Assembly (NCBI GenBank): GCA_017537745.1
Contig: JAFYKF010000003.1
Span: 1-32,025 of the forward strand
From: Candidatus Saccharimonadota bacterium
GTDB taxonomy: Bacteria; Patescibacteriota; Saccharimonadia; Saccharimonadales; Saccharimonadaceae
DNA length: 32,025 nt
Reading direction: 5' to 3'
Of this stretch, positions 13,552-20,466 are shown in pieces. Positions within the stretch are counted from its first letter, which is position 1. Each line of letters begins with the position of its first letter. The notes below the pieces were generated by a model. It saw only the letters and a list, made by a program, of their open reading frames with translations. It ran no database searches and was not told the DNA's origin. Both the position numbers and the translations under genes were made by a program.

Positions 13552-15267
13552 ATGAAATACACGAAGAAAGACCTTGCCGAGCGTCCTTGGCTTAAATACT
13601 ACGAAGAAGATAAAATTCCGAGCACTCTAGAATACCCAGATTGCTCTATGGTAGACATGGTAATGCAAGCGGCCGATAAATGGCCAGATAATATTGCCTA
13701 CTCCTACTATGGCCACAAGGTAACTTACAAAAACTTTGTCAAAAAAATCGAAAAAACTGCCCGCGCCCTCAAGAACTACGGTGTTAAAGAGGGCGACCGT
13801 GTAACAATTTGTATGCCAAACACCCCAGAGGGAATCACGATGGTTTATGCCGTCAATATGGTTGGCGCTGTTTGTAATATGGTTCACCCCCTATCTTCTG
13901 AAAAAGAGCTCGAATACTATGTCAAAATCAGTGACTCTAAATACGTCCTCGTTTTTGACGCAGTTTTTGACAAAATCTACAGACTTCGTGATACTGCCCA
14001 ATTAGAGCGCATTATCGTGGTCCGCCCTAGCGACGGTTTGGGTTTCTTGAAGCAACGCATGTACAAGCTTCTTCATGTTAAGAAGGTCCGTTTGCCGGCC
14101 AACGATAGCCGAGTAGTGCTTTGGGAAGATTTTATTGCCAATAGCTATTTTTATCAGGGGAATTACCACGAAGAACGCGGTGCCAATGATCTGGCCGTCA
14201 TCATGTATTCTGGTGGCACCACTGGTGCACCTAAGGCTGTGATGTTATCAAATGGCAACATCAACACCGAAACCACCTGTATTGGCCCGATGATTCGTCA
14301 AATCACTCCTGGTGCCACCGTGCTATCAATTCTGCCGCTCTTTCATTGCTTTGGCCTGGGTATTTGCATCCACACGCCACTTTGCAAAGGCATGAACTGT
14401 ATCTTGATCCCTGCCTTCTCCCACAAACAGTTTGGCGATATTATCAAAAAATACAACCCTAACTTTATCGTTGGCGTACCTACTCTGTTTGAGGCCCTTA
14501 TTAATACCAAGCTAAAAGGCGACGAGTTAAAATCCGTTGCGGCTGCTATTTGTGGTGGGGACGCTCTTAACCAAACTTTACGTGATAAGGTCAATAACTA
14601 TCTGAAAGACCATGGCTCTAATGCGAAAATCCGCGTTGGCTACGGTCTCACCGAAGGCTCCGGCGCTGTTTGTTTGTCGCCAGAGAACACTTTTGCTGAC
14701 GGCATCATTGGTATGCCATTCCCAGATACTGATTTCAAAATCGTCAAGAATGACACTTTCAAGGTTCAGCCAGTAGGAAAAGAAGGCGAAATCTGCATCT
14801 CTGGTCCTCTAGTCATGATGGGATACCTTGGTGACGATGTTGAGACCGCCCAGACCATTCGCCTCCACGATGATGGCAAACTCTGGCTCCATACCGGCGA
14901 TCTCGGTCTCATTGGTGACGATGGCTTAGTTTACTTCGCTCAGAGACTCAAACGCATGATTATCAGTAGCGGCTACAATATTTACCCAACTCATCTTGAA
15001 TCCATCATCAACTCCCATGAAGCCGTCCTCACTTCTACGGTTATTGGTGTCGACCACCCATATAAGGGTCAGGTGCCAAAAGCTTACATCGTCTTAAAAC
15101 CTGGCTACAGAGCTAGCAAGCGTATGGAGCGAGAAATCAGGGAGCTCTTAGAGCGCAATGTTCCAATCTATGCTCTCCCTGCCTCCTATGAATTCCGTGA
15201 TAAGCTCCCGCAAACTCTCGTTGGTAAAGTTGCCTTTAAAAAGCTCGAAGAAGAAAACAAAAAATAG
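13552..15267 (+). CDS. AMP-binding acyl-CoA synthetase (FadD-like)
   Basis: A 571-residue adenylate-forming enzyme that activates a carboxylate, probably a long-chain fatty acid, with ATP and joins it to CoA. The phosphate-binding loop MYSGGTTGAPKAV is near residue 217, the A5 motif GYGLTEGSG near 363, the A7 HTGDLG and A8 RLKRMIISSGYNIYPTHLE near 460-485, and the catalytic lysine region LPQTLVGKVAFKKL is close to the end. The N-terminus (PSTLEYPDCSMVDMVMQAAD) is typical of long-chain CoA ligases. A lineage with few lipid-making genes may use it to process host-derived fatty acids; that is inference. It should be leaderless (-10 6 nt before ATG). Substrate length cannot be read from the sequence. 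Confidence 0.9.
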   Translation: MKYTKKDLAERPWLKYYEEDKIPSTLEYPDCSMVDMVMQAADKWPDNIAYSYYGHKVTYKNFVKKIEKTARALKNYGVKEGDRVTICMPNTPEGITMVYAVNMVGAVCNMVHPLSSEKELEYYVKISDSKYVLVFDAVFDKIYRLRDTAQLERIIVVRPSDGLGFLKQRMYKLLHVKKVRLPANDSRVVLWEDFIANSYFYQGNYHEERGANDLAVIMYSGGTTGAPKAVMLSNGNINTETTCIGPMIRQITPGATVLSILPLFHCFGLGICIHTPLCKGMNCILIPAFSHKQFGDIIKKYNPNFIVGVPTLFEALINTKLKGDELKSVAAAICGGDALNQTLRDKVNNYLKDHGSNAKIRVGYGLTEGSGAVCLSPENTFADGIIGMPFPDTDFKIVKNDTFKVQPVGKEGEICISGPLVMMGYLGDDVETAQTIRLHDDGKLWLHTGDLGLIGDDGLVYFAQRLKRMIISSGYNIYPTHLESIINSHEAVLTSTVIGVDHPYKGQVPKAYIVLKPGYRASKRMEREIRELLERNVPIYALPASYEFRDKLPQTLVGKVAFKKLEEENKK

Positions 15268-15320
15268 CCTACCAGTCTTATCTATTACACTCTTATTTTT
15301 GCTAGCCCAAGCCAGTATTG

Positions 15321-15329
15321 TGGTATAAT
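15321..15329 (+). promoter_or_regulatory. Extended -10 for a leaderless mRNA (15337 gene)
   Basis: TGGTATAAT ends 7 nt before the ATG at 15337. Confidence 0.75.
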
Positions 15330-15336
15330 AGATGAT

Positions 15337-16068
15337 ATGAGAAGAATTATTGGAATTATCACAGGGGTGGCTATACTAGCTTTAATGATTTGGGCGAGTG
15401 TTTTAATTGTCAGCAGCCCCTCTCCAAAACCGCAAATCGGCGAAATAGACTACAGTCTGTTTGATTATGACAACATTATGGCACTAATCGATAATACAGA
15501 CTATAGTAGCATTAATCCAGATTCCATTATCGCTACCAGTGAAATAACTGGTAACTTACCAGAAAAAATCATTGGCGATCCTAATGCTAAAGTCCTCATC
15601 TATGAGTATGCCGATTACGCCTGCTCCCACTGTGCTGAAATGAACACTGTCACCAAGAAGCTCCTCGATAAATACGATGGCAAAGTCGCTATTGTCTACC
15701 GTGGTTTTCTCTTAAATGGCTATCCAAACAATGTTGAAGCTGCTGCCGCCGCCAACGCCGCTGCTATTCAGGGCTACTGGGAGAAATATAAAAATCTCGT
15801 CTACTCCGAACAATCCACCTGGCTTTATCTAACCAGCGACGTCGTCCCATATTTTGGCAATCTATTTGTTGAAGCTTCAGATGGCAAAGGCGACCTTGAT
15901 AAATTCTATGAGGATATGGAAAGCGAATCTATTGCTAAAAAGCTCGCCTTCGACCATGCCATGGGCGAAGCGGTTGAACTGACTGGCACCCCGACCTTCC
16001 GCATTAATGGTGAAAAAATCTCCGGTGGCGATCTCGAAACTTACGTTAGTGATCTCGTTAATAACTAA
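15337..16068 (+). CDS. Membrane-anchored DsbA-like thiol oxidoreductase
   Basis: A 243-residue thioredoxin-fold protein of the DsbA/DsbG-like (Thioredoxin_4) group. One N-terminal membrane segment (IIGIITGVAILALMIWASVL) anchors it outside the membrane. The active site is C96-S-H-C99 in YADYACSHCAEMN, and the cis-proline loop is LTGTPTFRINGE near residue 217. The helical insert (ANAAAIQGYWEKYKNLVY) fits DsbA-type folds. It would form or shuffle disulfides in exported proteins; the large surface protein in this window has paired cysteines in its repeats and is a plausible client. Its TAA stop overlaps the stop of the convergent membrane-protein gene. Confidence 0.9.
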   Translation: MRRIIGIITGVAILALMIWASVLIVSSPSPKPQIGEIDYSLFDYDNIMALIDNTDYSSINPDSIIATSEITGNLPEKIIGDPNAKVLIYEYADYACSHCAEMNTVTKKLLDKYDGKVAIVYRGFLLNGYPNNVEAAAAANAAAIQGYWEKYKNLVYSEQSTWLYLTSDVVPYFGNLFVEASDGKGDLDKFYEDMESESIAKKLAFDHAMGEAVELTGTPTFRINGEKISGGDLETYVSDLVNN

Positions 16069-16856
16069 ATAGAAGAATCCTTTGATAGGACAAAACAATC
16101 CACTAGTTTAGTCTTAGTTTTTAATTGAATATATCCTAAAATGCAGAATACAACTGCACCGGCTAGATTCACCAATAAATCTTTCATCGTATCAATTAAA
16201 CCAATATCAAGGTAACCATTTTCTATCTTTACCACTTCACCATCATTGGTAAACACGTCTGTGTGATTAATATCCTCAATCTTAATCAATCGCTCTTCAT
16301 CCGAACCGTGATACAAATATAAGGTTGCAATATCCTGCACGATAAAATCTTTCTGTGCATCAGTCCGAAGTAGAGAATCGGACGCAAATTCTGCGCACTC
16401 CCACAACACACCTACGGTCATTGATACGCAAAACGCAATTAGCACTGTCACAAACGCCGAGGCCTGCATCTTTTGATTACTGGATAAAGCCATTACTAGT
16501 GAAAACCCAAGTCCTGCACATGCAAATCCACTTAAGGTGTGCAATATCGAATCAAGTAGCGGAATTTTCCCATAAAGTCGCCAAGTTTCACCCATAATCA
16601 TTGCACCAAAAACTCCAAGATAAAAACCGCACTCTAGCACGGCACTCATGCGCACTTTGAATTTAAGCGCCAACACACTAGGGAACAAAAACATCATTAG
16701 TGCCAAAACGCACATTAATATCCCAAACCAGCTCGCAATTATAATCTGATTAACTAGAACCGCAATCACGCCGACAACCATAATTGCACGAAGCACAATG
16801 GTCACAATACTTGTTCGCTTGACATCGCGTTTTATCATCTCCCTTATTTTTCCCAT
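16065..16856 (-). CDS. Multi-pass membrane protein, DUF2238/YjdF-like
   Basis: A 263-residue integral membrane protein with about six hydrophobic segments: VLRAIMVVGVIAVLVNQII, WFGILMCVLALMMFLFPSVL, MSAVLECGFYLGVFGAMI, LGFSLVMALS, FVTVLIAFCVSMTVGVLWEC and LVNLAGAVVFCILGYI. The motifs LDSILHTLSGF, VLWECAEF and DTMKDLLVNLAGA match the conserved H, WE.E and D..D..N..G pattern of DUF2238, whose function is unknown. The frame is open further upstream to 16871, but those codons are the -10 itself (TATAAT at 16863-16868). The ATG at 16856, 6 nt after it, is the better, leaderless start. Confidence 0.72.
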   Translation of the reverse strand: MGKIREMIKRDVKRTSIVTIVLRAIMVVGVIAVLVNQIIIASWFGILMCVLALMMFLFPSVLALKFKVRMSAVLECGFYLGVFGAMIMGETWRLYGKIPLLDSILHTLSGFACAGLGFSLVMALSSNQKMQASAFVTVLIAFCVSMTVGVLWECAEFASDSLLRTDAQKDFIVQDIATLYLYHGSDEERLIKIEDINHTDVFTNDGEVVKIENGYLDIGLIDTMKDLLVNLAGAVVFCILGYIQLKTKTKLVDCFVLSKDSSI

Positions 16857-16862
16857 ACCATC

Positions 16863-16868
16863 ATTATA
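16863..16868 (-). promoter_or_regulatory. -10 for a leaderless mRNA (16856 gene)
   Basis: Minus-strand TATAAT is 6 nt before the ATG at 16856. It would be read as codons if the upstream ATG at 16871 were used, which decides the start. Confidence 0.75.
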
Positions 16869-16898
16869 CACTATAGACGCTAAAAAATACCAAAAACA

Positions 16899-16907
16899 TG
16901 TTATAAT
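16899..16907 (+). promoter_or_regulatory. Extended -10 for a leaderless mRNA (16914 gene)
   Basis: TGTTATAAT ends 6 nt before the ATG at 16914. Confidence 0.78.
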
Positions 16908-16913
16908 GACCCT

Positions 16914-17405
16914 ATGATCTGGAAAATCCTATTGGTTTTGCTAATTTCCATGGTGCCATTAATTGAGCTGCGCGGTGCTATTCCGGTCGCCATCGGTATG
17001 GATCTCGGTCTTCCAGAGTGGCTCGTCCTCATCGTTGCAATCATTGGCAATATTATCCCCATTCCTATTATCTACCTCTTTGCCCGCAAGGTTTTAACTT
17101 GGGGCTCCACCAAATGCAAATGGAAGTTTTTTAAGAAATTCTGCAATTTTTGCCTCAAAAAAGGCGAAAAAGCCGGCGACAAACTCCTTAAAAAAGTCAA
17201 ATGGGGCGTTTACTGGGCACTATTCTTATTTGTGGCTATCCCTATACCAGGTACTGGTGCCTGGACTGGCACTCTTGCTGCAAGCATTTTGAATCTTAAT
17301 TTTAAAAAAGCCACCATTGCCATCATTGCGGGGATTCTTGTTGCCGGTATTATTATGCTTCTCGTTTCACTTGGTGTCTTCAAAGTCATTTTTGGTAGCG
17401 CATAA
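16914..17405 (+). CDS. Putative small multidrug export-family membrane protein (COG2426)
   Basis: A 163-residue membrane protein. It begins with the family hallmark PLIELRGAIPVAIGMDLGLP (residues 15-34), has a second conserved stretch FVAIPIPGTGAWTGTLAAS (105-123), and a basic cytoplasmic loop between (KCKWKFFKKFCNFCLKKGEK). About four helices are seen. Pfam calls the family Putative small multi-drug export protein (PF06695), but transport has hardly been tested and the name is weak. It is divergent from the DUF2238-like gene, 57 nt apart, and both have leaderless promoters. Confidence 0.82.
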   Translation: MIWKILLVLLISMVPLIELRGAIPVAIGMDLGLPEWLVLIVAIIGNIIPIPIIYLFARKVLTWGSTKCKWKFFKKFCNFCLKKGEKAGDKLLKKVKWGVYWALFLFVAIPIPGTGAWTGTLAASILNLNFKKATIAIIAGILVAGIIMLLVSLGVFKVIFGSA

Positions 17406-17439
17406 AACAGATAAGATGTGTTAATTGCTTTTTAATTCG

Positions 17440-17448
17440 TGTTAAAAT
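17440..17448 (+). promoter_or_regulatory. Extended -10 for a leaderless mRNA (17455 gene)
   Basis: TGTTAAAAT ends 6 nt before the ATG at 17455. Confidence 0.7.
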
Positions 17449-17454
17449 AAAACT

Positions 17455-17697
17455 ATGAAAACAGTAAAAATCCACGGCATTTACAAACATTATAAGGGGA
17501 ATTATTATATCGTAGAAGATGTTGGCTACCACTCTGAAACCCTTGAAAAACTCATCATCTATCGTGCTCTCTATGGCGACAATAGGCTCTGGTGCCGCCC
17601 TTACGACATGTTTTTAGAGGAAATCGAGCCAGAAAAACAAGCTAAATTTGGTCAAAAATATCGTTTTGAATTGCAACAGATTAAAAGTAAAGTCTAA
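17455..17697 (+). CDS. DUF1653 domain protein
   Basis: An 80-residue protein that is almost entirely the DUF1653 domain: GIYKHYKGNYYIVEDVGYHS near residue 8, ETLEKLIIYRALYGD and LWCRPYDMFLEEI. The family is widespread in bacteria and small in size, with no established function; the conserved aromatic and charged residues suggest a compact beta fold like an SH3 domain. It is single-copy, with a leaderless promoter and no obvious partner. Confidence 0.88.
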   Translation: MKTVKIHGIYKHYKGNYYIVEDVGYHSETLEKLIIYRALYGDNRLWCRPYDMFLEEIEPEKQAKFGQKYRFELQQIKSKV

Positions 17698-17717
17698 ATA
17701 TCTTTTCAGAAAAGCAC

Positions 17718-17747
17718 TTGACTTGCAAAATTAACGAGTGATATAAT
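17718..17747 (+). promoter_or_regulatory. Promoter of the 17777 surface-protein gene
   Basis: TTGACT (17718-17723), 18 bp, TATAAT (17742-17747) with TGA extension. A leader of about 20 nt with TGGAG follows. Confidence 0.82.
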
Positions 17748-17776
17748 CATAACCATAAACTAGTAGTGGAGTTTAT

Positions 17777-19426
17777 ATGAATCAAATAACGGTCAACGTC
17801 AATGAGCCGAATACTGTTGATCCCGCGGGCACACCTGACGCTGGTATGCTCACTATAGATCACAGTGGTACGGCAATCCTAATTGCCAGTATTGGCATAA
17901 ACATATTAATAGTAATAGTGTCAATCATGGTTCGCCGTCGTCTCCGACGATATAAAGCGAAGAAGGAAAGGAGAGCGAATTCTTCTGGCGCCGGTAGAAA
18001 TCTATCGATGGTGGTATCTTCTTTCTTGTTACTATTTGTTGCCGCCATTGTCTTCGGGGCATTAAAAACCAACGACAGCCATTTCTCTGCTAGTGCAGCA
18101 GATGATGAAGATCCGAACGCCCTTTCTGTCACTGTTGATGATGTAGCCATTAATGTAGAACTTGGTGATGAACCGGTCTACGCTATGGCGTCTAGCACGG
18201 TGACCATCGACGCAGCCACGGCCGCCGGCTACACTCTTAGCGCTTATGTTGAAAATGCTGATTTAACGCAAGAAGGTACGTCAGATAAAATTTCCAGTCT
18301 TGCTGCCTTAGAACCAGCCACCAATCTGAGCGATAATACCTGGGGCGTCGCCCTTACTAGCCCAGAGGACCAAGACAGTGAAGTCTTTGTTGGGCTCCCT
18401 ACTGACGCCGATAGTCCGATGCTCATCAAAGAAACAACAAGTGCTACACCGGCCGGCGATGCTACCACCCTATATTATGCTACCTATGTTGTGCCAGGTT
18501 TAAGCTATGGCACCTACACCGGTGCTACGATTCAATACATCGCCATTGCAAATGTTGATACTACTCGCTACCTGCAAAACATAGCCGACTGGAGAAATGA
18601 TCTGGAAGAGGATGTAGTAGTTGAAGCAGTTGATTCAAGGGATATGAAGGCTTATGTTGTTGCTAAACTAAAAGATGGTAGAATCTGGATGATGCAAAAC
18701 TTAGACTTGGATCTTAATTCCGGGACGGTCTATACCAACGAAGACACAGATTTGGGTTACAATTCCGTTACCGGAGAATATGAAGAAGCATCCTGGCAAC
18801 CAAGCTACAGTACATCTTCCAACGGGAGCGACTGGATAAATTCTACCGATAAGCCAGTGTCTTACAATCTAGGTGATGTATATTGGAATGGTGATGTCAG
18901 TGATTGGAGCGATTGGGATGCATACTACTATGGTTGTGAGTGGAATAGTGAACTGGGGAAATTGGAATGTGACGAAGAACTTAATCCGTTTAATAATTAC
19001 ATAACATCTAGTGGCATACCACAGTATCATTTGGGCAATTATTACAACTGGGCGGCAGCAATTGCTACCAACAAGAGTTCCGACTATGTTGCTGGCGACA
19101 TTGCGGACCAATCTATTTGCCCAGCCGGCTGGACTTTGCCTAGCGTGGATGATTACTTTGATATGTGGGCTGAGTATGGATTTACTACACACTCAATCAA
19201 CGGAGATGACAAACTATGGGAAAGTCCACTCTACTTCGTTACTTCTGGATATTACGACAGCGGAGTTCTAACGTATCTTGGGAGCGATGGCGGTTTTTGG
19301 ACCCCAGAAGGGTACGCAGACAACAATAACCAAGCGTGGGGCGTCGATTATGGCGTAGACGGTTATTTGGATTCGGTCTACGGTTACCGCGATTATGGCC
19401 ATTCCGTCCGCTGTGTCGCCCGCTAA
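17777..19426 (+). CDS. Membrane-anchored surface protein with FISUMP C-terminus
   Basis: A 549-residue protein. Two hydrophobic segments, ILIASIGINILIVIVSIMV (about 31-50) and LSMVVSSFLLLFVAAIVFGAL (about 76-96), flank a very basic loop (RRRLRRYKAKKERR), so the rest (97-549) is probably outside the cell. Residues about 105-270 share the beta domain of the 7028 protein (TIDAATAAGYTLSAYVENAD). Residues about 275-549 form a FISUMP-type domain: AVDSRDMKAYVVAKLKDGRI, WMMQNLDLDL, ICPAGWTLPSVDDY and HSVRCVAR. The extracellular part is acidic and rich in Asp, Tyr and Trp. It looks like a smaller, non-repetitive paralogue of the 7028 protein, with a role at the cell surface that is unproven. Confidence 0.85.
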   Translation: MNQITVNVNEPNTVDPAGTPDAGMLTIDHSGTAILIASIGINILIVIVSIMVRRRLRRYKAKKERRANSSGAGRNLSMVVSSFLLLFVAAIVFGALKTNDSHFSASAADDEDPNALSVTVDDVAINVELGDEPVYAMASSTVTIDAATAAGYTLSAYVENADLTQEGTSDKISSLAALEPATNLSDNTWGVALTSPEDQDSEVFVGLPTDADSPMLIKETTSATPAGDATTLYYATYVVPGLSYGTYTGATIQYIAIANVDTTRYLQNIADWRNDLEEDVVVEAVDSRDMKAYVVAKLKDGRIWMMQNLDLDLNSGTVYTNEDTDLGYNSVTGEYEEASWQPSYSTSSNGSDWINSTDKPVSYNLGDVYWNGDVSDWSDWDAYYYGCEWNSELGKLECDEELNPFNNYITSSGIPQYHLGNYYNWAAAIATNKSSDYVAGDIADQSICPAGWTLPSVDDYFDMWAEYGFTTHSINGDDKLWESPLYFVTSGYYDSGVLTYLGSDGGFWTPEGYADNNNQAWGVDYGVDGYLDSVYGYRDYGHSVRCVAR

Positions 19427-19432
19427 AGCCTG

Positions 19433-19441
19433 TGATATAAT
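19433..19441 (+). promoter_or_regulatory. Extended -10 of the 19469 gene
   Basis: TGATATAAT starts 6 nt after the preceding stop codon. A 27-nt stretch with GTGAGG separates it from the ATG. Confidence 0.7.
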
Positions 19442-19468
19442 ACTATCCAATGATAAAGTGAGGTAAAA

Positions 19469-20224
19469 ATGGCAGAAACACTTAAACCCAACAATGAAGA
19501 ATTAGCGCCAAACGACGCTAGTCAAGCATGGCTGAAAATGAGTAAGGAAGTTGAAGAATTAAGTCAATCAACTGCAAGCGCTACACCGGAAAAATCCGAT
19601 GACGATTCGTTTGCGCCTGCTAGGGGTAGGCGCGATTGGTATAGTGCAGCACCACCAAAGATCAATGCAGAATCCCAACCTCCAGTCACAGAAGTACGCA
19701 ATGCACCGACCCCAAACAGAGAATCATCAAAGAGTTCCACGGGGGAAGAATTGCTATATAAGTTCTTGGATGGGGAAAAACCAGGGCCATACACTGGCGA
19801 AGAATTTGACAAATTTCTTGATGCGGCATTTAGGTATGATTCTCGCGATAGAAAAAAAGATTCAGCTAATAATATGGCTAACCAATCAAAAACCTCTATG
19901 GATGAAGAATTCGCAAAAACGATAAAGTCACTCTCTGGCGAAGAATTCGACAATCTTCTAGATAAGGCAAGCGAAAGCGCTTGGTCTGATGTCGAAAGCC
20001 AACCGGATGCCACACATACAGCGGTCGAAGCACAAAAGGCAGCAATCGCGTCCATAACCGAAGATGCAAAGCGTGCGGAAGATGAAATGAATAGATTTAT
20101 TTATGGGGCTCCCCAGGCACCAGTTCCGCCACAAGCTCGTTATGAACAGCCAGCCACCACCCAGGCGCCAGCCGCATCAAATGAAAAAAGGGGGTTGTTT
20201 AAGTTCTTTGGTAAAAAGAAATAA
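19469..20224 (+). CDS. Hypothetical low-complexity protein
   Basis: A 251-residue, largely disordered protein without a signal peptide or membrane segment. Residues 1-90 are rich in Ser, Pro, Glu and Asn. Three copies of a short motif then occur: TGEELLYKFLDG (about 90), TGEEFDKFLDAAF (about 108) and SGEEFDNLLDKAS (about 155), probably short amphipathic helices. A charged helix (VEAQKAAIASITEDAKRAED) precedes a Pro/Gln-rich stretch and a basic aromatic tail, EKRGLFKFFGKKK, that could touch the membrane or RNA. It follows the surface-protein gene but has its own -10 and Shine-Dalgarno (GTGAGG). I do not recognise a family. Confidence 0.65.
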   Translation: MAETLKPNNEELAPNDASQAWLKMSKEVEELSQSTASATPEKSDDDSFAPARGRRDWYSAAPPKINAESQPPVTEVRNAPTPNRESSKSSTGEELLYKFLDGEKPGPYTGEEFDKFLDAAFRYDSRDRKKDSANNMANQSKTSMDEEFAKTIKSLSGEEFDNLLDKASESAWSDVESQPDATHTAVEAQKAAIASITEDAKRAEDEMNRFIYGAPQAPVPPQARYEQPATTQAPAASNEKRGLFKFFGKKK

Positions 20225-20251
20225 AAAAAATGGCTCCCCCGGCCAGACTCG
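20223..20251 (-). repeat. 29-bp direct copy of the tRNA-Asn 3' end
   Basis: A run of eight A followed by TGGCTCCCCCGGCCAGACTC and G is identical to 20293-20321, which is the 3' end of tRNA-Asn plus its downstream T run (minus-strand reading). The copies are 70 bp apart. Confidence 0.95.
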
Positions 20252-20300
20252 CCCGCGAAGCACCGATGTCTGTCTTTTTGATGTTTTTTCCCAAAAAAAA
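20231..20300 (-). repeat. tRNA-tail module downstream of tRNA-Asn
   Basis: This 70-bp unit follows the CCA of tRNA-Asn (minus strand) and ends with a copy of that tRNA's T-loop-to-CCA segment. Its non-tRNA part aligns with the unit behind tRNA-Ile, sharing TTGG, AAAAA, GACATCGG/GACATTGG, TGC, TTCG, GGGC and AGTC in the same order. Bases 20268-20272 (GTCTG) can pair with 20244-20248 (CAGAC). Confidence 0.7.
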
Positions 20301-20375
20301 TGGCTCCCCCGGCCAGACTCGAACTGGCAACCTCGAAGTTAACAGCTTCTTGCTCCACCATTGAGCTACAGGGGA
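20301..20375 (-). tRNA. tRNA-Asn (anticodon GTT)
   Basis: The minus-strand cloverleaf has acceptor TCCCCTG/CGGGGGA, D arm AGCTCAATGGTGGAGC, anticodon loop CTGTTAACT giving GTT, T arm GCCAG-TTCGAGT-CTGGC, discriminator G and an encoded CCA. The -10 (TGCTATAAT) ends only 8 nt before the mature 5' end, so the primary transcript should start at or within 1-2 nt of it. A T8 run follows the CCA directly. Confidence 0.97.
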
Positions 20376-20383
20376 ATAACCCT

Positions 20384-20392
20384 ATTATAGCA
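20384..20392 (-). promoter_or_regulatory. Extended -10 of tRNA-Asn
   Basis: Minus-strand TGCTATAAT lies 8 nt before the tRNA 5' end. Confidence 0.8.
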
Positions 20393-20407
20393 TATTTTTA
20401 CAAAATG

Positions 20408-20416
20408 TGGTAAAAT
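20408..20416 (+). promoter_or_regulatory. Extended -10 of infB
   Basis: TGGTAAAAT lies divergent to the tRNA-Asn promoter. A leader of about 45 nt with CAGAAAGGAA precedes the infB ATG. Confidence 0.6.
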
Positions 20417-20466
20417 AATACTAGTTATTTTAATTTTACACATTTTTTGTTACAGAAAGGAACAAG

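Noticed and set aside
16857-16871. Upstream ATG at 16871 as start of the DUF2238-like gene
   Set aside because: The extra codons are the TATAAT promoter itself. The ATG at 16856 fits the leaderless rule.
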